Part shown: in pieces, positions 25,801 through 34,405 of the stretch
Layout of the letters: the number at the start of each line of letters is the position of its first letter
Position numbering within the stretch: position 1 is the stretch's first letter
Assembly (NCBI GenBank): GCA_016178595.1
Contig: JACOSY010000040.1
Span: forward strand, 1 to 41,390
Direction of reading: 5' to 3'
Length of the DNA stretch: 41,390 bases
Source: Ignavibacteria bacterium
GTDB lineage: Bacteria; Bacteroidota; Ignavibacteria; UBA10030; SZUA-254
Notes under the pieces: model-generated
What the model was told of the DNA's origin: nothing
The model's database searches: none
The model's input: only the letters and a program-made list of their open reading frames with translations
Made by a program: the position numbers and the translations under genes

Positions 25801-26445
25801 GGTGTGGACAAAAGCGCTGTTGGAGGATGGACTCTCGATCGTGTCGTGATATACAGCAGTGACTTTGTACCAGTACGATGTATTAAGCTGGATTGTATGA
25901 TCAACGGAATAATGAACGAGCGAAGTGCCGATCAGTGAGAAAGCGGTATCGCTATCAGAATGTCGGTAAATTTTATAGAACGACGGATGAAGAGGATAGA
26001 TCGGGTCGTGCCACTCAAGGGCAACCGATCCTTCGACGTAAAAGGCTTCAAGCCCGTAGGGAGGCTGCGGCGGGCCGGGATTCTCGCCAGTGTGTACCTC
26101 GATGATGTTTGATGGTCCGCTCTCTACTGTATCGGGGAAATTTCCGACTGCAGTCACGTAGTAATGGTAGATGGCATTCAAGCCTACTGTATGATCACTA
26201 TAGAAAGTCGAATCGGGTCCCGGTGAACTTCCGATTGGTGAGAAGGTCGTGCCGCCATTTGCCGTTCTGTATACTACATACCACGCTGCATCAATGTGGG
26301 AATCGGGCTTGTTCCAAGCCAGGATGACTTTGCCATCCATAAACTGACCCTGCAATTCTCGCGGTGGAGTTATCTGTGCGGTCAATGGAAGAATAACAAA
26401 CAAGAGTAGAGAAAAAACGAGGAGACTTCGAAATCTTGTAGACAT
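22840..26445 (-). CDS. Large secreted FN3/carboxypeptidase-regulatory-like protein with T9SS sorting domain
   Basis: 1201 residues from the ATG at 26445, preceded by AGAGAGG; the frame is open 55 codons further but that part has no signal character. A signal peptide (about 1-22, PLTAQ) is followed by three fibronectin type III-like domains (to ~330), a cadherin/Ig-like domain with PPHTAMVGQLYQYDADV, and several carboxypeptidase-regulatory-like beta domains (GSISGTVRNLAGQGVPFVTI; FPLSGTVRDDSSHPLSGARV; and one near TPLPGVVVTVLDQSHAAVG). Near the end is a WNLVSLPV/WNLIGA duplicated region. The last ~80 residues are a T9SS type A domain (LEQNYPNPFNPTTSISFSLP to FVSVRKMIL). It is probably a cell-surface or released adhesin-like protein; no enzymatic domain is seen. 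Confidence 0.92.
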   Translation of the reverse strand: MSTRFRSLLVFSLLLFVILPLTAQITPPRELQGQFMDGKVILAWNKPDSHIDAAWYVVYRTANGGTTFSPIGSSPGPDSTFYSDHTVGLNAIYHYYVTAVGNFPDTVESGPSNIIEVHTGENPGPPQPPYGLEAFYVEGSVALEWHDPIYPLHPSFYKIYRHSDSDTAFSLIGTSLVHYSVDHTIQLNTSYWYKVTAVYHDTIESPSSNSAFVHTGRPLGPYNLEGHIENNFAALQWDRPENDAVILWYNVYRWTFHDSLPAVIGRTDQTQYLDTTIDLSGRYLYDVTAVYLRDSAESFPSNIIMLPNDEASIHFTSTPPHTAMVGQLYQYDADVVTNPPGHTVCFSLEHAPDGMTIDPATGLVQWTPVHAGIVGVEIKATICDSVYANAEQEFPLYIFSGNPGSISGTVRNLAGQGVPFVTIKLFDVHHGEFVMRARTDDSGQYSFPMVNPSIYFVRAKPDSELVYAAQWYDGVERIENATPVTVAESSSVTVNFTLQPSSIVPEFFPLSGTVRDDSSHPLSGARVLIFRIVHDRPLEDLLDGDGDDHELVHTAWTDENGSYSVQLRSGHYIVGAMMEGYFPQFFDHKSSPLDANVIDLQHDTTGIDFDLRQIHHGSGLLSGTLFSATDSARIRGLVVGFHKPAPDSAFSGMTFFTHTDTAGNYLLHGLPDGYYVVLALPRGEYVPTFYNTSGGTPFLDSATAVAVFSDSVGGINVYVQPDSIDGLNSVAGMVQTNGSTNVNIPSSLTPLPGVVVTVLDQSHAAVGSSITGSDGSYMATGLAPGSYTVTFQKPGKTTTSVPITVSYSNNTPTIATVDAQLSDAGSGQIGTMSVLHRWNLVSLPVTVADAHRSAVFPGAISEAFGYDGNGYVVASVLDYNYGYWLKFAVAQAFTVPGEPRTSQTIPIMEGWNLIGAISSPVATSSISTTPSEIITSNYFGFNGSYVSATSIQPGKGYWVKVSAAGTLTITAGTAIPKAQPATEAGINLNSMTISDAAGRSQVLYFGGTGNNIDVNKYEVPPLPPAEAFDVRFGSQRLIELHPATIEKALEYPVQVQSAVGAITITWSIRSDDASYSLADANGKVIAKMSGSGSATVQSIGDRLFLDVQGKALPIAYALEQNYPNPFNPTTSISFSLPMATNVTLKLYNLIGQEVATLIDGKEYEAGQHTVRFDATKLTSGIYFYRLQAGSFVSVRKMILMK

Positions 26446-26686
26446 GGCAACCTCTCTTTTTATCTTGAAGATTATTATCGGGCGTGACGAGAAAATTTCC
26501 TCAATTTCTTGACAAAAGTCAACACCGTAAACGCTTACAACGTTCCAGAAGCAAAGCTGAGACAATGGCCTGGAAAGTTTCGGAATACAAGCTGTTTTTA
26601 GCATTCTCATAGTTGAAATTGTCAGGATGAACAGCTATATTCATCTCCAAGGTTCTCAACCCACGTACTGATTCTCTCAAGTTATC
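26446..26686. other. Divergent intergenic region between two T9SS genes
   Basis: About 240 bp separate the starts of the minus-strand large T9SS protein and the plus-strand small one, so it must hold both promoters. I see no clear -35/-10 pair or hairpin that decides their positions. Confidence 0.35.
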
Positions 26687-27520
26687 ATGCACTGTACGCA
26701 ATTACATCGCGCCCTTTTTATCTTCACACTTGCAGCGCTTCCGGCATTTGCTTTGGCTCAAAGTGTTCATCTGAAGATTCCTCTTAGCATCAGAGATAAT
26801 AATGGGCACAGTGCGATTGTCTATTTTGGTGTCGATCCGTCCGCAACGTACTGCATCGATCCGTCTCTTGGCGAGTATGAGCTTCCATCGGATCGTTGTG
26901 GCACATCGAGCATTTGCGCATACTTTGCCGATAGCCGAGGGGAATCCGATAGCTGTCTCGGGAATGGCCTTCTTCTCGACTATCATGCATTCGCTTTTAT
27001 CGTTCAAGCAGATACATATCGCGTCATTTTCTCGGCGCAGGATTATCCGCTGACACTTCGCTGGCCATCGAACCTTCGTACGTTCTATGATAGCGCACGG
27101 ATCGTCGATCTCTCGGGCGGTGTTCTCGTGAAGGCGGACATGTTAGGCGTTGATTCGCTGGTGATTTCGGATGCCACCGTCAACCAGCTCATTATTCATA
27201 CATGGGATCCAAAAGGCTTTGTTGATGGCATTTGGGAGAGGAACGGTGCGACCCCCAACGGTTTTGCGCTCTATCAGAATTATCCAAACCCTTTCAATCC
27301 TATGACGACAATTGTGTACAAACTTTCCGCTGCATCGGATGTTCGATTAGAGATTATTGATGTTGTTGGAAATACCGTCGCTACGCTCGTCGATCAACAT
27401 CAACAGGTTGGTGCATACCGCGTGTCGTGGGATGCGGGGCAGCATTCAAGCGGGGTCTATTTCTGCCGGTTGCAAGCCGGGACCACGTCCATGTTAAGGA
27501 AACTCCTCGTTGTGAAGTAA
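26687..27520 (+). CDS. Secreted protein with T9SS sorting domain
   Basis: 277 residues with a signal peptide (about 1-24, ALPAFALAQ). The N-terminal domain (HLKIPLSIRDNNGHSAIVYF, GVDPSATYCIDPSLGEYELP) resembles the conserved beta domain that often precedes a T9SS tail in Ignavibacteria. It contains four Cys (in TYCID, DRCGTSSICAYF, DSCLG) that could form disulfides after export. The last ~85 residues are a Por sorting domain (LYQNYPNPFNPMTTIVYKLS to VYFCRLQAGTTSMLRKLLVV). Role unknown; likely surface-exposed. Confidence 0.88.
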   Translation: MHCTQLHRALFIFTLAALPAFALAQSVHLKIPLSIRDNNGHSAIVYFGVDPSATYCIDPSLGEYELPSDRCGTSSICAYFADSRGESDSCLGNGLLLDYHAFAFIVQADTYRVIFSAQDYPLTLRWPSNLRTFYDSARIVDLSGGVLVKADMLGVDSLVISDATVNQLIIHTWDPKGFVDGIWERNGATPNGFALYQNYPNPFNPMTTIVYKLSAASDVRLEIIDVVGNTVATLVDQHQQVGAYRVSWDAGQHSSGVYFCRLQAGTTSMLRKLLVVK

Positions 27521-27575
27521 CCTTTGTCACTCTGGTATTTGCTTTTCTCGCTTTTCCGGTCTATCTTGAGTCGTT

Positions 27576-27598
27576 TTTCGAGCGATGATGTCTCGAAA
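27576..27598 (+). terminator. Weak hairpin after T9SS gene
   Basis: TTTCGAG (27576-27582) pairs with CTCGAAA (27592-27598), 55 bp after the stop of the T9SS gene. No U-run follows, so this is a weak candidate. Confidence 0.3.
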
Positions 27599-27676
27599 TG
27601 ATTGAGTGAGTCACGATGCACGTCGAACAAGATTGTGGCATTGTGACTGAAATGAAAGATTTGCTCAAGAAAGAAT

Positions 27677-29164
27677 GTGAGTCAGAAGCCCCCCATATCG
27701 CAGCTCCGCTTACCTCTCTTCACCAAGCTTGTCGTCGGTTTCATTGTTATTATTCTCTTCATGGTTCTTGCGGGCGTCGTCGTCGTATTACAGTTGAAGA
27801 CGCTCTTCTCGTCAGACCAATCGGAGTTTCGTGTTATTCCCATGGCGCAGCAAATCGAACACCTTTTCGATTCCGAAAGAGAGCTTGCCATCAAGTATTT
27901 CCAGACCCACGACCCGTACAGCGAGCAGACACTCGTTTTGGTGACCGCTCAGTTCAATGCTGAAGTAGATTCTCTCCGTGCCGCAGTCGATAAAGAAGAT
28001 GTGCGTGTCATGATTGACCGCCTGCGGTGGCATCACCAAAGGTTTGAAGAGTTTCTCGATCAACAAAGCCGGACGGTGAAGGATAATCCTCGTTATGATG
28101 CAGTGAGTGCGATGAAGAACCAGCAAGCATTGATGGATTCCATCCGGTCGCCTCTCCGATTCGTTAAAGAAGCGTACATCCCCACGCTGAGTAAGTCGCT
28201 GAAGAAATTGAACCAGCGCACCTCGGATGCGATGACGACGGCAAATTTCATCTTGTTGCTTGCGCTTGCTGTCGGGACGGTCTTCGCATTTCTCCTCGCT
28301 CGAAACTTCACACGTCCGATCCAATCGCTGAAAGCGGGCACACAAAAAGTTGCAGAAGGACATTACGAGACCGTTCCCATTACATCGAACGACGAAATTG
28401 CCGACCTGACAATCGCATTTAACGTGATGAGCGAGCGACTCCGGCAACTTGACGAGATGCGTATGCAGATGATGTCTGAGATTTCGCATGAGATGCGTAC
28501 GCCCCTCCAGGTGATTAAGGCGGGATGCTACACCATCATCCATGCCAAAGATGGACCGCCGCTTACCCAGCGGCAGCGTGAAGCGGTCGGTATGATTCAT
28601 CAGTCAACTAACCGCATCAACCAGTTCGTCAATTCCTTCCTTGACGTGGCGAAGATGGAAGCCGGCCTCATGAAGTTTAATTTCGAAGAGTCCGACCTCG
28701 TAGAAGTCTTAAGCCCGCTGGTTCAGGAAGCACAGTTGATTGCACAGAACCGGCAGATCAAGGTTGAGATCAAGACGCAAGATATTCCGAAGCTCCGGCT
28801 GGATCGTGAACGCATCAGCCAGGTGTTTAGCAACCTGCTCTCGAATGCGTTAAAGTACACGCCGGACAACGGTTCAATCATGATTTGCATTGAACGTCTG
28901 CTTGATTGTGATGGCATCAGCCATCATGGAAAGGGGTGTGTCAAGGTTGACGTTCAAGACACGGGTGTGGGAATTCCGGAAGATGATCTGCAGAAGCTCT
29001 TCAACAAGTTCTACCAGGCGAAGAACGTTCCGCTCGTGAACGAGAAAGGATCCGGGCTCGGACTTGCGCTCGTGAAGCATGTTGCGGAAGCCCACGGTGG
29101 CCGCGTCAGTGTCGAAAGTACAGTCGGTGCAGGATCGACGTTTACTGTTCTTATCCCAATTTGA
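27677..29164 (+). CDS. HAMP-domain sensor histidine kinase
   Basis: 495 residues from a GTG with AAGAAAGA upstream. TM1 is about 16-40, a ~150-residue periplasmic helical domain follows (four-helix-bundle-like), TM2 about 190-209, then HAMP (to ~262). The HisKA helix has phospho-acceptor His271 (MMSEISHEMRTPLQVIKAG). The HATPase shows N-box (QVFSNLLSNALKYTP), G1 (DVQDTGVGIPEDDL), F-box (LFNKFYQ) and G2 (GSGLGLALVKHV). It autophosphorylates on sensing an extracytoplasmic or membrane signal. No response regulator is adjacent, so the partner is elsewhere; the next two genes follow at 3 bp and at about 70 bp or less and may be co-transcribed. Confidence 0.93.
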   Translation: MSQKPPISQLRLPLFTKLVVGFIVIILFMVLAGVVVVLQLKTLFSSDQSEFRVIPMAQQIEHLFDSERELAIKYFQTHDPYSEQTLVLVTAQFNAEVDSLRAAVDKEDVRVMIDRLRWHHQRFEEFLDQQSRTVKDNPRYDAVSAMKNQQALMDSIRSPLRFVKEAYIPTLSKSLKKLNQRTSDAMTTANFILLLALAVGTVFAFLLARNFTRPIQSLKAGTQKVAEGHYETVPITSNDEIADLTIAFNVMSERLRQLDEMRMQMMSEISHEMRTPLQVIKAGCYTIIHAKDGPPLTQRQREAVGMIHQSTNRINQFVNSFLDVAKMEAGLMKFNFEESDLVEVLSPLVQEAQLIAQNRQIKVEIKTQDIPKLRLDRERISQVFSNLLSNALKYTPDNGSIMICIERLLDCDGISHHGKGCVKVDVQDTGVGIPEDDLQKLFNKFYQAKNVPLVNEKGSGLGLALVKHVAEAHGGRVSVESTVGAGSTFTVLIPI

Positions 29165-29167
29165 CCG

Positions 29168-29614
29168 ATGATGGACATCCGTCCCGAAACGGACGCCTAC
29201 CTTATCGAATTGGAAAAATTCGCTGCCCGGAAGTTTCAGTACCGGCGCGAGGTAGGGATCCTCATCGATCTCGCAGAGCAGCGTTCGATGCAACCGCTTT
29301 TCGAGCAGATCATCTTCCTCGCCAAATTTGCTTCCAGCTCCTTCAACATTCTGAAGCGAAGCGGCGTCGAGAGCGAGGAGACGGCGAAGCTCTCAACGGA
29401 ATATGCCGAAAGTCTTCGGAAGATAACGTCCCTTCTTGAGTTGCTCACCGCCGAGGCGCCGAATGAAATAACGGAGATCTTTCAACGATCGTTTCTGAAC
29501 CTCTCTCATGAAAGCGTGAACCGCTTCATGGCGCTCTTGTATGAATTGAGCTGGGTCAAAAACTCCCTGCTCGATAATCGTCGCCCGCCATTCTCTCCTT
29601 CTTCCATCTCATGA
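29168..29614 (+). CDS. Hypothetical helical protein co-transcribed with histidine kinase
   Basis: 148 residues, starting 3 bp after the kinase stop (ATG ATG; the second ATG at 29171 is also possible). Sequence is charged and helix-rich (KFQYRREVGILIDLAEQRSM, LFEQIIFLAKFASSSFNIL, LFEQ/ITSLLELLTAEAPNE). No signal peptide, TM or catalytic motif is seen. The tight spacing suggests a function with the kinase, perhaps as a regulatory partner, but no family is recognised. Confidence 0.78.
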   Translation: MMDIRPETDAYLIELEKFAARKFQYRREVGILIDLAEQRSMQPLFEQIIFLAKFASSSFNILKRSGVESEETAKLSTEYAESLRKITSLLELLTAEAPNEITEIFQRSFLNLSHESVNRFMALLYELSWVKNSLLDNRRPPFSPSSIS

Positions 29615-29687
29615 GTTGGTATCAAAGTCAGCCAAGGTTCGCCATTTTGCAAGTCAGAGAAATTTATCCTATGTTGTAACCGCTTGT

Positions 29688-30215
29688 ATGGAGAGACGCA
29701 TTACACAAGTGACTGTTGTCGTTATCATGATCGGCGGCATCTGTTGGCTTGGCGGCATCAATATTCGGGCGATGATCGGGTTTGATTTGCTTGAGCCGGG
29801 CACGCTGGATTTCAAAGCTAATATTCATCCGTACGTTGAGCGTGCAGTGTATAGCTTGATCGCCCAAAGTTCGATGGTGATCAATAGTGCATATCTGATC
29901 GTTTGGGTTGCCGGTGTTTTGTTTTTGCGAACATCGAGTTTTCGCTTGAAGGAGCATGGCTGGCTCCTGATGGTAGCCATTCTTTTCTACCTCTTCACGC
30001 CTGTGGAAATTTATGCAATGGTGCTGGACGCGAAAATGTGGTATCTAGATAACATTGGCTCGAACGATCTCGTGGAATTTCGGAAGATCTTTATTCATCG
30101 TCTTGCTGCACTTGCGGGCGTGCCGATGATTGCGCTCCTGTCGTATTACACTGCGATTGTTGTCGCGATCTTTCGACCGTTCGAAAAGCGGAACAGTGCC
30201 ACGAGTACCCGGTGA
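29688..30215 (+). CDS. Integral membrane protein, unknown function
   Basis: 175 residues from the ATG at 29688; an in-frame TTG at 29616 adds a leader with no signal character. Four hydrophobic segments are visible (VTVVVIMIGGICWLGGI, MVINSAYLIVWVAGVLF, WLLMVAILFYLFTPVEIY, and a C-terminal one around LAALAGVPMIALLSYYTAI). The charged loop between the first two (RAMIGFDLLEPGTLDFKANI) is probably extracytoplasmic. Its stop overlaps the GTG of the next gene (GTGA), so the glycosyltransferase-like protein is translationally coupled to it. Family not recognised. Confidence 0.7.
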   Translation: MERRITQVTVVVIMIGGICWLGGINIRAMIGFDLLEPGTLDFKANIHPYVERAVYSLIAQSSMVINSAYLIVWVAGVLFLRTSSFRLKEHGWLLMVAILFYLFTPVEIYAMVLDAKMWYLDNIGSNDLVEFRKIFIHRLAALAGVPMIALLSYYTAIVVAIFRPFEKRNSATSTR

Positions 30216-32728
30216 CCCATAGTCCTCCCTGGTGCATGCAGGAATCCTCGTCCCCCCGTTCAGTACTCGCACTCCTGGCCATCTGCTTCTTTTTCCTCAC
30301 GATTGGTTTCCTCCGTCTGAACGATGTTTCCATCTACACTCCTGACAGTGTGCGTTATTTGATTTGGGGAAATTCCCTCGTACACGGAAAGGGATTCGTC
30401 GATGACACGCAGCCTGACCCGGACAGGTTCATCGTCAACGCGCCACTCTATGCACTTCTTCTCACACCGGTTGAGCTGGTCTTTCCCATGAATGTCTATG
30501 CCGCAAAGTGCTGGACGCTTCTCTGGGGTGTTGTAGCACTCGTTCTCCTGTATGTATGGTTATGCCGTACCTTCAGTCGGCGTGTTGCCTTGCTCGGGAC
30601 ATTCTTACTCGCGTGCAACCCTGCGATGGTTGTCTACAGCACGGAGATGCTCTCCGAGGCGCCCTTCATCGCCTGGATACTCGCAGTGTTCATTTTGGGC
30701 GAACGTCTCTCCGCTGATGAGGGGAACAAGCGCCCGCTGGATTTTGTCGTCCTCGTTGTTTTTCTCTCGTTTATTAGCTTGTTGCGCGAAGTTGGGATTG
30801 TCATGGTCATTGCTGCCGCACTCTATTTTTGGTGGCGCGGTGCGCTGAAGCGTGCAATCATCATCCTCGTAGCAACCGGCATTGTGTCTGGCTTGTGGTA
30901 TTACCGCAATCAAATCTGGGTGAGCCAGTTGCAAGGGCCGATCGAAGGAAATCTCTCCTTTATCACGCGTCACTACGTGACAGAGCCGGGGGTATCACTC
31001 GTGAGCGAGTTGGCGCTTCGCATGTGGCTTGCGGCGAAAGTATACTTCTCCCAGTTTGGGGAGATGTTTTTGTCGCCGATGTACTCGCGGCAACTTTCCC
31101 AAATGACGATCGATCCTGCAAGAATTTTCAAGTTCATACAAGCGATAATTCAAAGTGCGCGACCCGTTATCCTGTTCTTCTCTGCTGTACTCACCACCCT
31201 CGGGATGTATGTTGACATGAAGCGATCCGTCAATTCCTGGCTTCGATTTGTTTTCAGCATATTGTTTCTCGGGGTCATCCTTATCTATCCGGTTCATGAT
31301 ATCCGTTTTCTTCTTCCGTTGTTCCCTCTTCTGATGTACTGGATGTTCTCCGGCGCTCACTGGCTTGCAGCACGGCCACCCTTCGTCTCATCCATTGGCC
31401 GCCGTCGAGTTGCGACGATTGCAAGTGCAGCATTGCTTATCATCCCGAATGTGATTGGCCTTCACCAGCTCATCACGGCCAATATGGAATACCGTTCCTC
31501 GCGCGACGATCTCATGAGCCGGCATCACGTTGTTTCCGATCTCTATTTGTTCAAATGGCATTTACTTTCAGACTGGATCGAGAAGAATGTGCCGAAGGAT
31601 GCCGTCATTGCTTCTCCGATGAAGGATCTCGTTGTCTTTGCCGGAGGGAGGAAGGTCATCATCATCGATCGCGGAGCGTCTCTCGGTGAATTTGAGAGAC
31701 TCCTGCGCGACAATCGTGTACAATACCTTCTTGCTGTGGTACAGGGTGAGTTGAATCTGCAAGACTTCGTGATGGCACAATCGCGACGCTTCTGGTTTCA
31801 GCCTATATTCGATGCGGGATTCTTGCACCTGCTGCGAATTCATTCGCAGTTCCTCATTCCACCTCCGAAGGCATATTCATTCTCTCCCGCAGATACTCTC
31901 TACTCGGTGCGGTCGATGAGAGAAGGGAGGGATCTCCTGATGGCAGGAAAGTATGAGCTTGCAGAATCAACTCTCGTTCGTGCGTACAGAAGCTCTCGTG
32001 ACCACCCGCTACTCGCGTACTATGCGCTCGTCTCATCGGCGCTTGCCGAAGATAGTGCGACGGCAGCAATGCTCTACCAGGATTTGCGCTCGCTGCCACA
32101 GACATTATCGTATACTCTCTCGGCTCGTTCTCACTTCGATGTACTCAAGCTTGTGATGACATCGAAACGATCTTCCGTTATGGAAGAACGTGGCATCGCG
32201 AGGCAGAGAGCGGCATCATTGTGCTGGGAGATGGGTTACTATATGCGCGCGGCTGAGTTGCTGGAACCACTCCTGCGTGATGACCCCGGATATTTTGTCG
32301 GTCTCCTTTGGGGTTTGCATTACAATCTCCAGAACAAAGACACTGCAAAAGCTCTGCTGTTCTTTTCGAAGCTGGAAAGAATAGATAGTACACACGTTCT
32401 CGTGCAATCCTATCGGCAGATCATCGGAATTGGCGGCTCGCTGGCGCTGGCCGGGAGCGATTCCGCAAGAAGTAATCTCCATTGTACGATCGCCGCGGTC
32501 TACGATCAAATGGATCTCAAGGAAGAAGCGCTCGATGAGACGGAGCAAGCATTGAGGTACAACCCGAATAATAGCGACGCGATGCTGCTGATGGCAAAGG
32601 TCTTCGAGCGAAAGGGGCGACCACGTGCCGCAATCTGGGCGTACAGACAAGTATTGCTCCGGCAACCGCAACAGCCTGATGCGCTTGCCCGCACCGATGC
32701 GCTTTCTCGAATTCTTTCCAGTCGATAA
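30212..32728 (+). CDS. GT39/ArnT-like polytopic glycosyltransferase fused to TPR repeats
   Basis: 838 residues beginning at a GTG that overlaps the preceding stop. The first ~430 residues have about ten membrane segments, and the first loop carries DVSIYTPDSVRYLIWGNSLV with the Asp of the GT-C/PMT-2 (ArnT/GT39-like) active site. GYD/PLYALLLTPVEL and LREVGIVMVI resemble the same superfamily. Such enzymes transfer sugars from polyprenyl-phosphate donors to lipids or proteins on the outer face of the inner membrane. The C-terminal ~250 residues (from about 560) are TPR-like (LLMAGKYELAESTLVRAYRS, LKEEALDETEQALRYNPNNS). The TPR tail may recruit a substrate or partner. Donor and acceptor are unknown. 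Confidence 0.8.
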   Translation: MTHSPPWCMQESSSPRSVLALLAICFFFLTIGFLRLNDVSIYTPDSVRYLIWGNSLVHGKGFVDDTQPDPDRFIVNAPLYALLLTPVELVFPMNVYAAKCWTLLWGVVALVLLYVWLCRTFSRRVALLGTFLLACNPAMVVYSTEMLSEAPFIAWILAVFILGERLSADEGNKRPLDFVVLVVFLSFISLLREVGIVMVIAAALYFWWRGALKRAIIILVATGIVSGLWYYRNQIWVSQLQGPIEGNLSFITRHYVTEPGVSLVSELALRMWLAAKVYFSQFGEMFLSPMYSRQLSQMTIDPARIFKFIQAIIQSARPVILFFSAVLTTLGMYVDMKRSVNSWLRFVFSILFLGVILIYPVHDIRFLLPLFPLLMYWMFSGAHWLAARPPFVSSIGRRRVATIASAALLIIPNVIGLHQLITANMEYRSSRDDLMSRHHVVSDLYLFKWHLLSDWIEKNVPKDAVIASPMKDLVVFAGGRKVIIIDRGASLGEFERLLRDNRVQYLLAVVQGELNLQDFVMAQSRRFWFQPIFDAGFLHLLRIHSQFLIPPPKAYSFSPADTLYSVRSMREGRDLLMAGKYELAESTLVRAYRSSRDHPLLAYYALVSSALAEDSATAAMLYQDLRSLPQTLSYTLSARSHFDVLKLVMTSKRSSVMEERGIARQRAASLCWEMGYYMRAAELLEPLLRDDPGYFVGLLWGLHYNLQNKDTAKALLFFSKLERIDSTHVLVQSYRQIIGIGGSLALAGSDSARSNLHCTIAAVYDQMDLKEEALDETEQALRYNPNNSDAMLLMAKVFERKGRPRAAIWAYRQVLLRQPQQPDALARTDALSRILSSR

Positions 32729-32759
32729 TGTTGTTTGATGAGTACGGTCCAATTTCATT

Positions 32760-32800
32760 CGACAATGGTGGGACGGGCATTCCTGCCTGTCATTATCGTC
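32760..32800. repeat. Extragenic palindrome in the 32729-32980 gap
   Basis: Within a 252-bp gap that holds no gene, GACGGGCA, a TTCC loop and TGCCTGTC form a near-perfect stem at about 32773-32792. The surrounding GGTGGGACGGGCATTC pattern is a typical dispersed extragenic repeat. Confidence 0.4.
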
Positions 32801-32980
32801 AGACAAGTCCTGCGGAACGGGATGGCGCTCTACGAGTTTGACGACTCGGCAGAGTTGTAGACCACAGGCGCTCAAATGTCTGACCACCAAATGAGGACAC
32901 ATCGTTTGATTTTCTTTCGGGAATTGGTTATTCTTGATTGAACATCGCCGCAGAGCACGTATCGGACAACTCATAACACT

Positions 32981-33253
32981 ATGAACTACCTCCAGTTACT
33001 GAACGACCTCGAGGAATTGACCCAGCATCTCGGTATTGAACTTCGGTATGAGAAGGGAGACTTCGAGGGAGGCTACTGCGTCCTGAGAAGTCAAAAAATG
33101 CTTGTGGTGAACAAGCGTTTGCCAGACGCTCGGAAAGCATCCTCACTTGCACAAGCACTCGCGCAGTACGGCATCGAGGCGACATTCATCAAACCCACGT
33201 TGCGCGAGTACATTGAAGACGAGGTCGCGAAAGCGGCGAAAGTCAAGCAATGA
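32981..33253 (+). CDS. Small conserved protein of unknown function (90 aa)
   Basis: 90 residues starting MNYLQLLNDLEELTQHLGIE. A central FEGGYCVLRSQKMLVVNKRL segment looks like beta strands, followed by a helix (SSLAQALAQYGIEATFIKP) and a charged C-terminal helix. Similar small proteins occur upstream of HAD genes in Bacteroidota/Chlorobi genomes, as far as I recall, with no known function. Its TGA overlaps the ATG of the HAD gene (ATGA), so the two are coupled. Confidence 0.82.
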   Translation: MNYLQLLNDLEELTQHLGIELRYEKGDFEGGYCVLRSQKMLVVNKRLPDARKASSLAQALAQYGIEATFIKPTLREYIEDEVAKAAKVKQ

Positions 33254-33951
33254 TCAAAGCCGTTATCTTCGATCTTGACAATACGCTTGTCGACTTCATG
33301 GCAATGAAGCGACGCGCTATTGATGCGGCAATTGATGCGATGATCGACGCCGGATTGAACCTTTCTCCGGAAGAAGTGAAAACACGGATTGATGCCATCT
33401 ACGAAGAACGTGGCATGGAATTCCAGAGCGTTTTCGATCAACTCCTCTATGATGTTTTCAAAAAAGCCAATTACAAGATTCTCTCGGCGGGGATCATCGC
33501 CTACCGCCGAGCTCGTGAGGCCGCACTTGTTCCGTATCCGCATGTGTACATGACCCTGATGGAATTGCTGAAACAAGGACTGAAGCTCGGTGTCGTGTCG
33601 GACGCACCGGGCCGCGAAGCGTGGCTCCGCCTCTGCTATCTTAACTTCCATCATATTTTCCACTCCGTCGTTACCTTCGATGATACGGGCGAGCGAAAAC
33701 CCAACCCGGGTCCTTTCCGGAAGGCACTCGAGCTTCTCGAAGTTGAAGCACATCATGCGCTGATGGTCGGCGATTGGGCAGAACGCGACATGATTGGCGC
33801 AGCAAACCTCGGCATGAAGACGGTCTTTGCGCGGTATGGCGATACGTTCGGTACCATCGAGACACATGCCGACTACGAGGTGGATGACGTCAAAGATCTC
33901 CTCGCCATCATCCGGAAAGAAAATCATGGAGTACAGATCTCCGATGATTGA
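33250..33951 (+). CDS. HAD-superfamily phosphatase
   Basis: 233 residues with all four HAD motifs: motif I D8-L-D10 (VIFDLDNTLVDF), motif II Ser in VVSDAPGREAW, motif III Lys in ERKPNPGPF, and motif IV acidic pair in MVGDWAERDMIGA. A helical cap domain lies at about 15-95. HAD hydrolases cleave phosphoesters through an aspartyl-phosphate; the substrate here is unknown (phosphoglycolate/pyrimidine nucleotidase-like subfamily). It overlaps the small protein before it by 4 bp and AcpS after it by 8 bp, so the three are one unit. Confidence 0.92.
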   Translation: MIKAVIFDLDNTLVDFMAMKRRAIDAAIDAMIDAGLNLSPEEVKTRIDAIYEERGMEFQSVFDQLLYDVFKKANYKILSAGIIAYRRAREAALVPYPHVYMTLMELLKQGLKLGVVSDAPGREAWLRLCYLNFHHIFHSVVTFDDTGERKPNPGPFRKALELLEVEAHHALMVGDWAERDMIGAANLGMKTVFARYGDTFGTIETHADYEVDDVKDLLAIIRKENHGVQISDD

Positions 33952-34321
33952 AGGCATCGGTGTTGACGTGGTGGAGATTGCACGGATCCGGCGCACCATT
34001 GATCAGTGGAGCGGCACATTTCTCAACCGGGTATTCACAGAACAGGAGATTTCTTACGCACAATCGAAGAAGAATCCGACTCCGCACCTTGCTGCGCGTT
34101 TTGCGGTGAAAGAAGCAGTTGCAAAGGCTCTCACCACCGGCTGGAGCGGCGGATTTCGGTGGAAGGATGTTGAAGTTCAAAACAACTCGAGTGGGAAGCC
34201 ATGCGTCATTCTCAACGGCCATGTCCGTGAGTTGTTGAAAGGAAGTCGCATTCTTGTCTCCATTTCGCACTCTGAGAATGTTGTCATAGCGTTCGCCATT
34301 ATCGAAAAGGAAGCATCGTAA
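33944..34321 (+). CDS. acpS: Holo-[acyl-carrier-protein] synthase
   Basis: 125 residues from the ATG at 33944, which overlaps the HAD stop by 8 bp. It transfers 4'-phosphopantetheine from CoA to a serine of acyl carrier protein, activating it for fatty acid synthesis. The AcpS signature is present: GIGVDVVEIARI with metal ligand Asp8, RFAVKEAVAKAL with Glu57, and ISHSENVVIAFAII near the C-terminus. The length is normal for the trimeric bacterial enzyme. Confidence 0.95.
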   Translation: MIEGIGVDVVEIARIRRTIDQWSGTFLNRVFTEQEISYAQSKKNPTPHLAARFAVKEAVAKALTTGWSGGFRWKDVEVQNNSSGKPCVILNGHVRELLKGSRILVSISHSENVVIAFAIIEKEAS

Positions 34322-34405
34322 GCTCTTTACTCCTATTGCCTTTCGGAAAGAAATTCCGTATGTTGGTGATGGAAAACCTGTTCATCAACTCTGAAAGACC
34401 ATACC

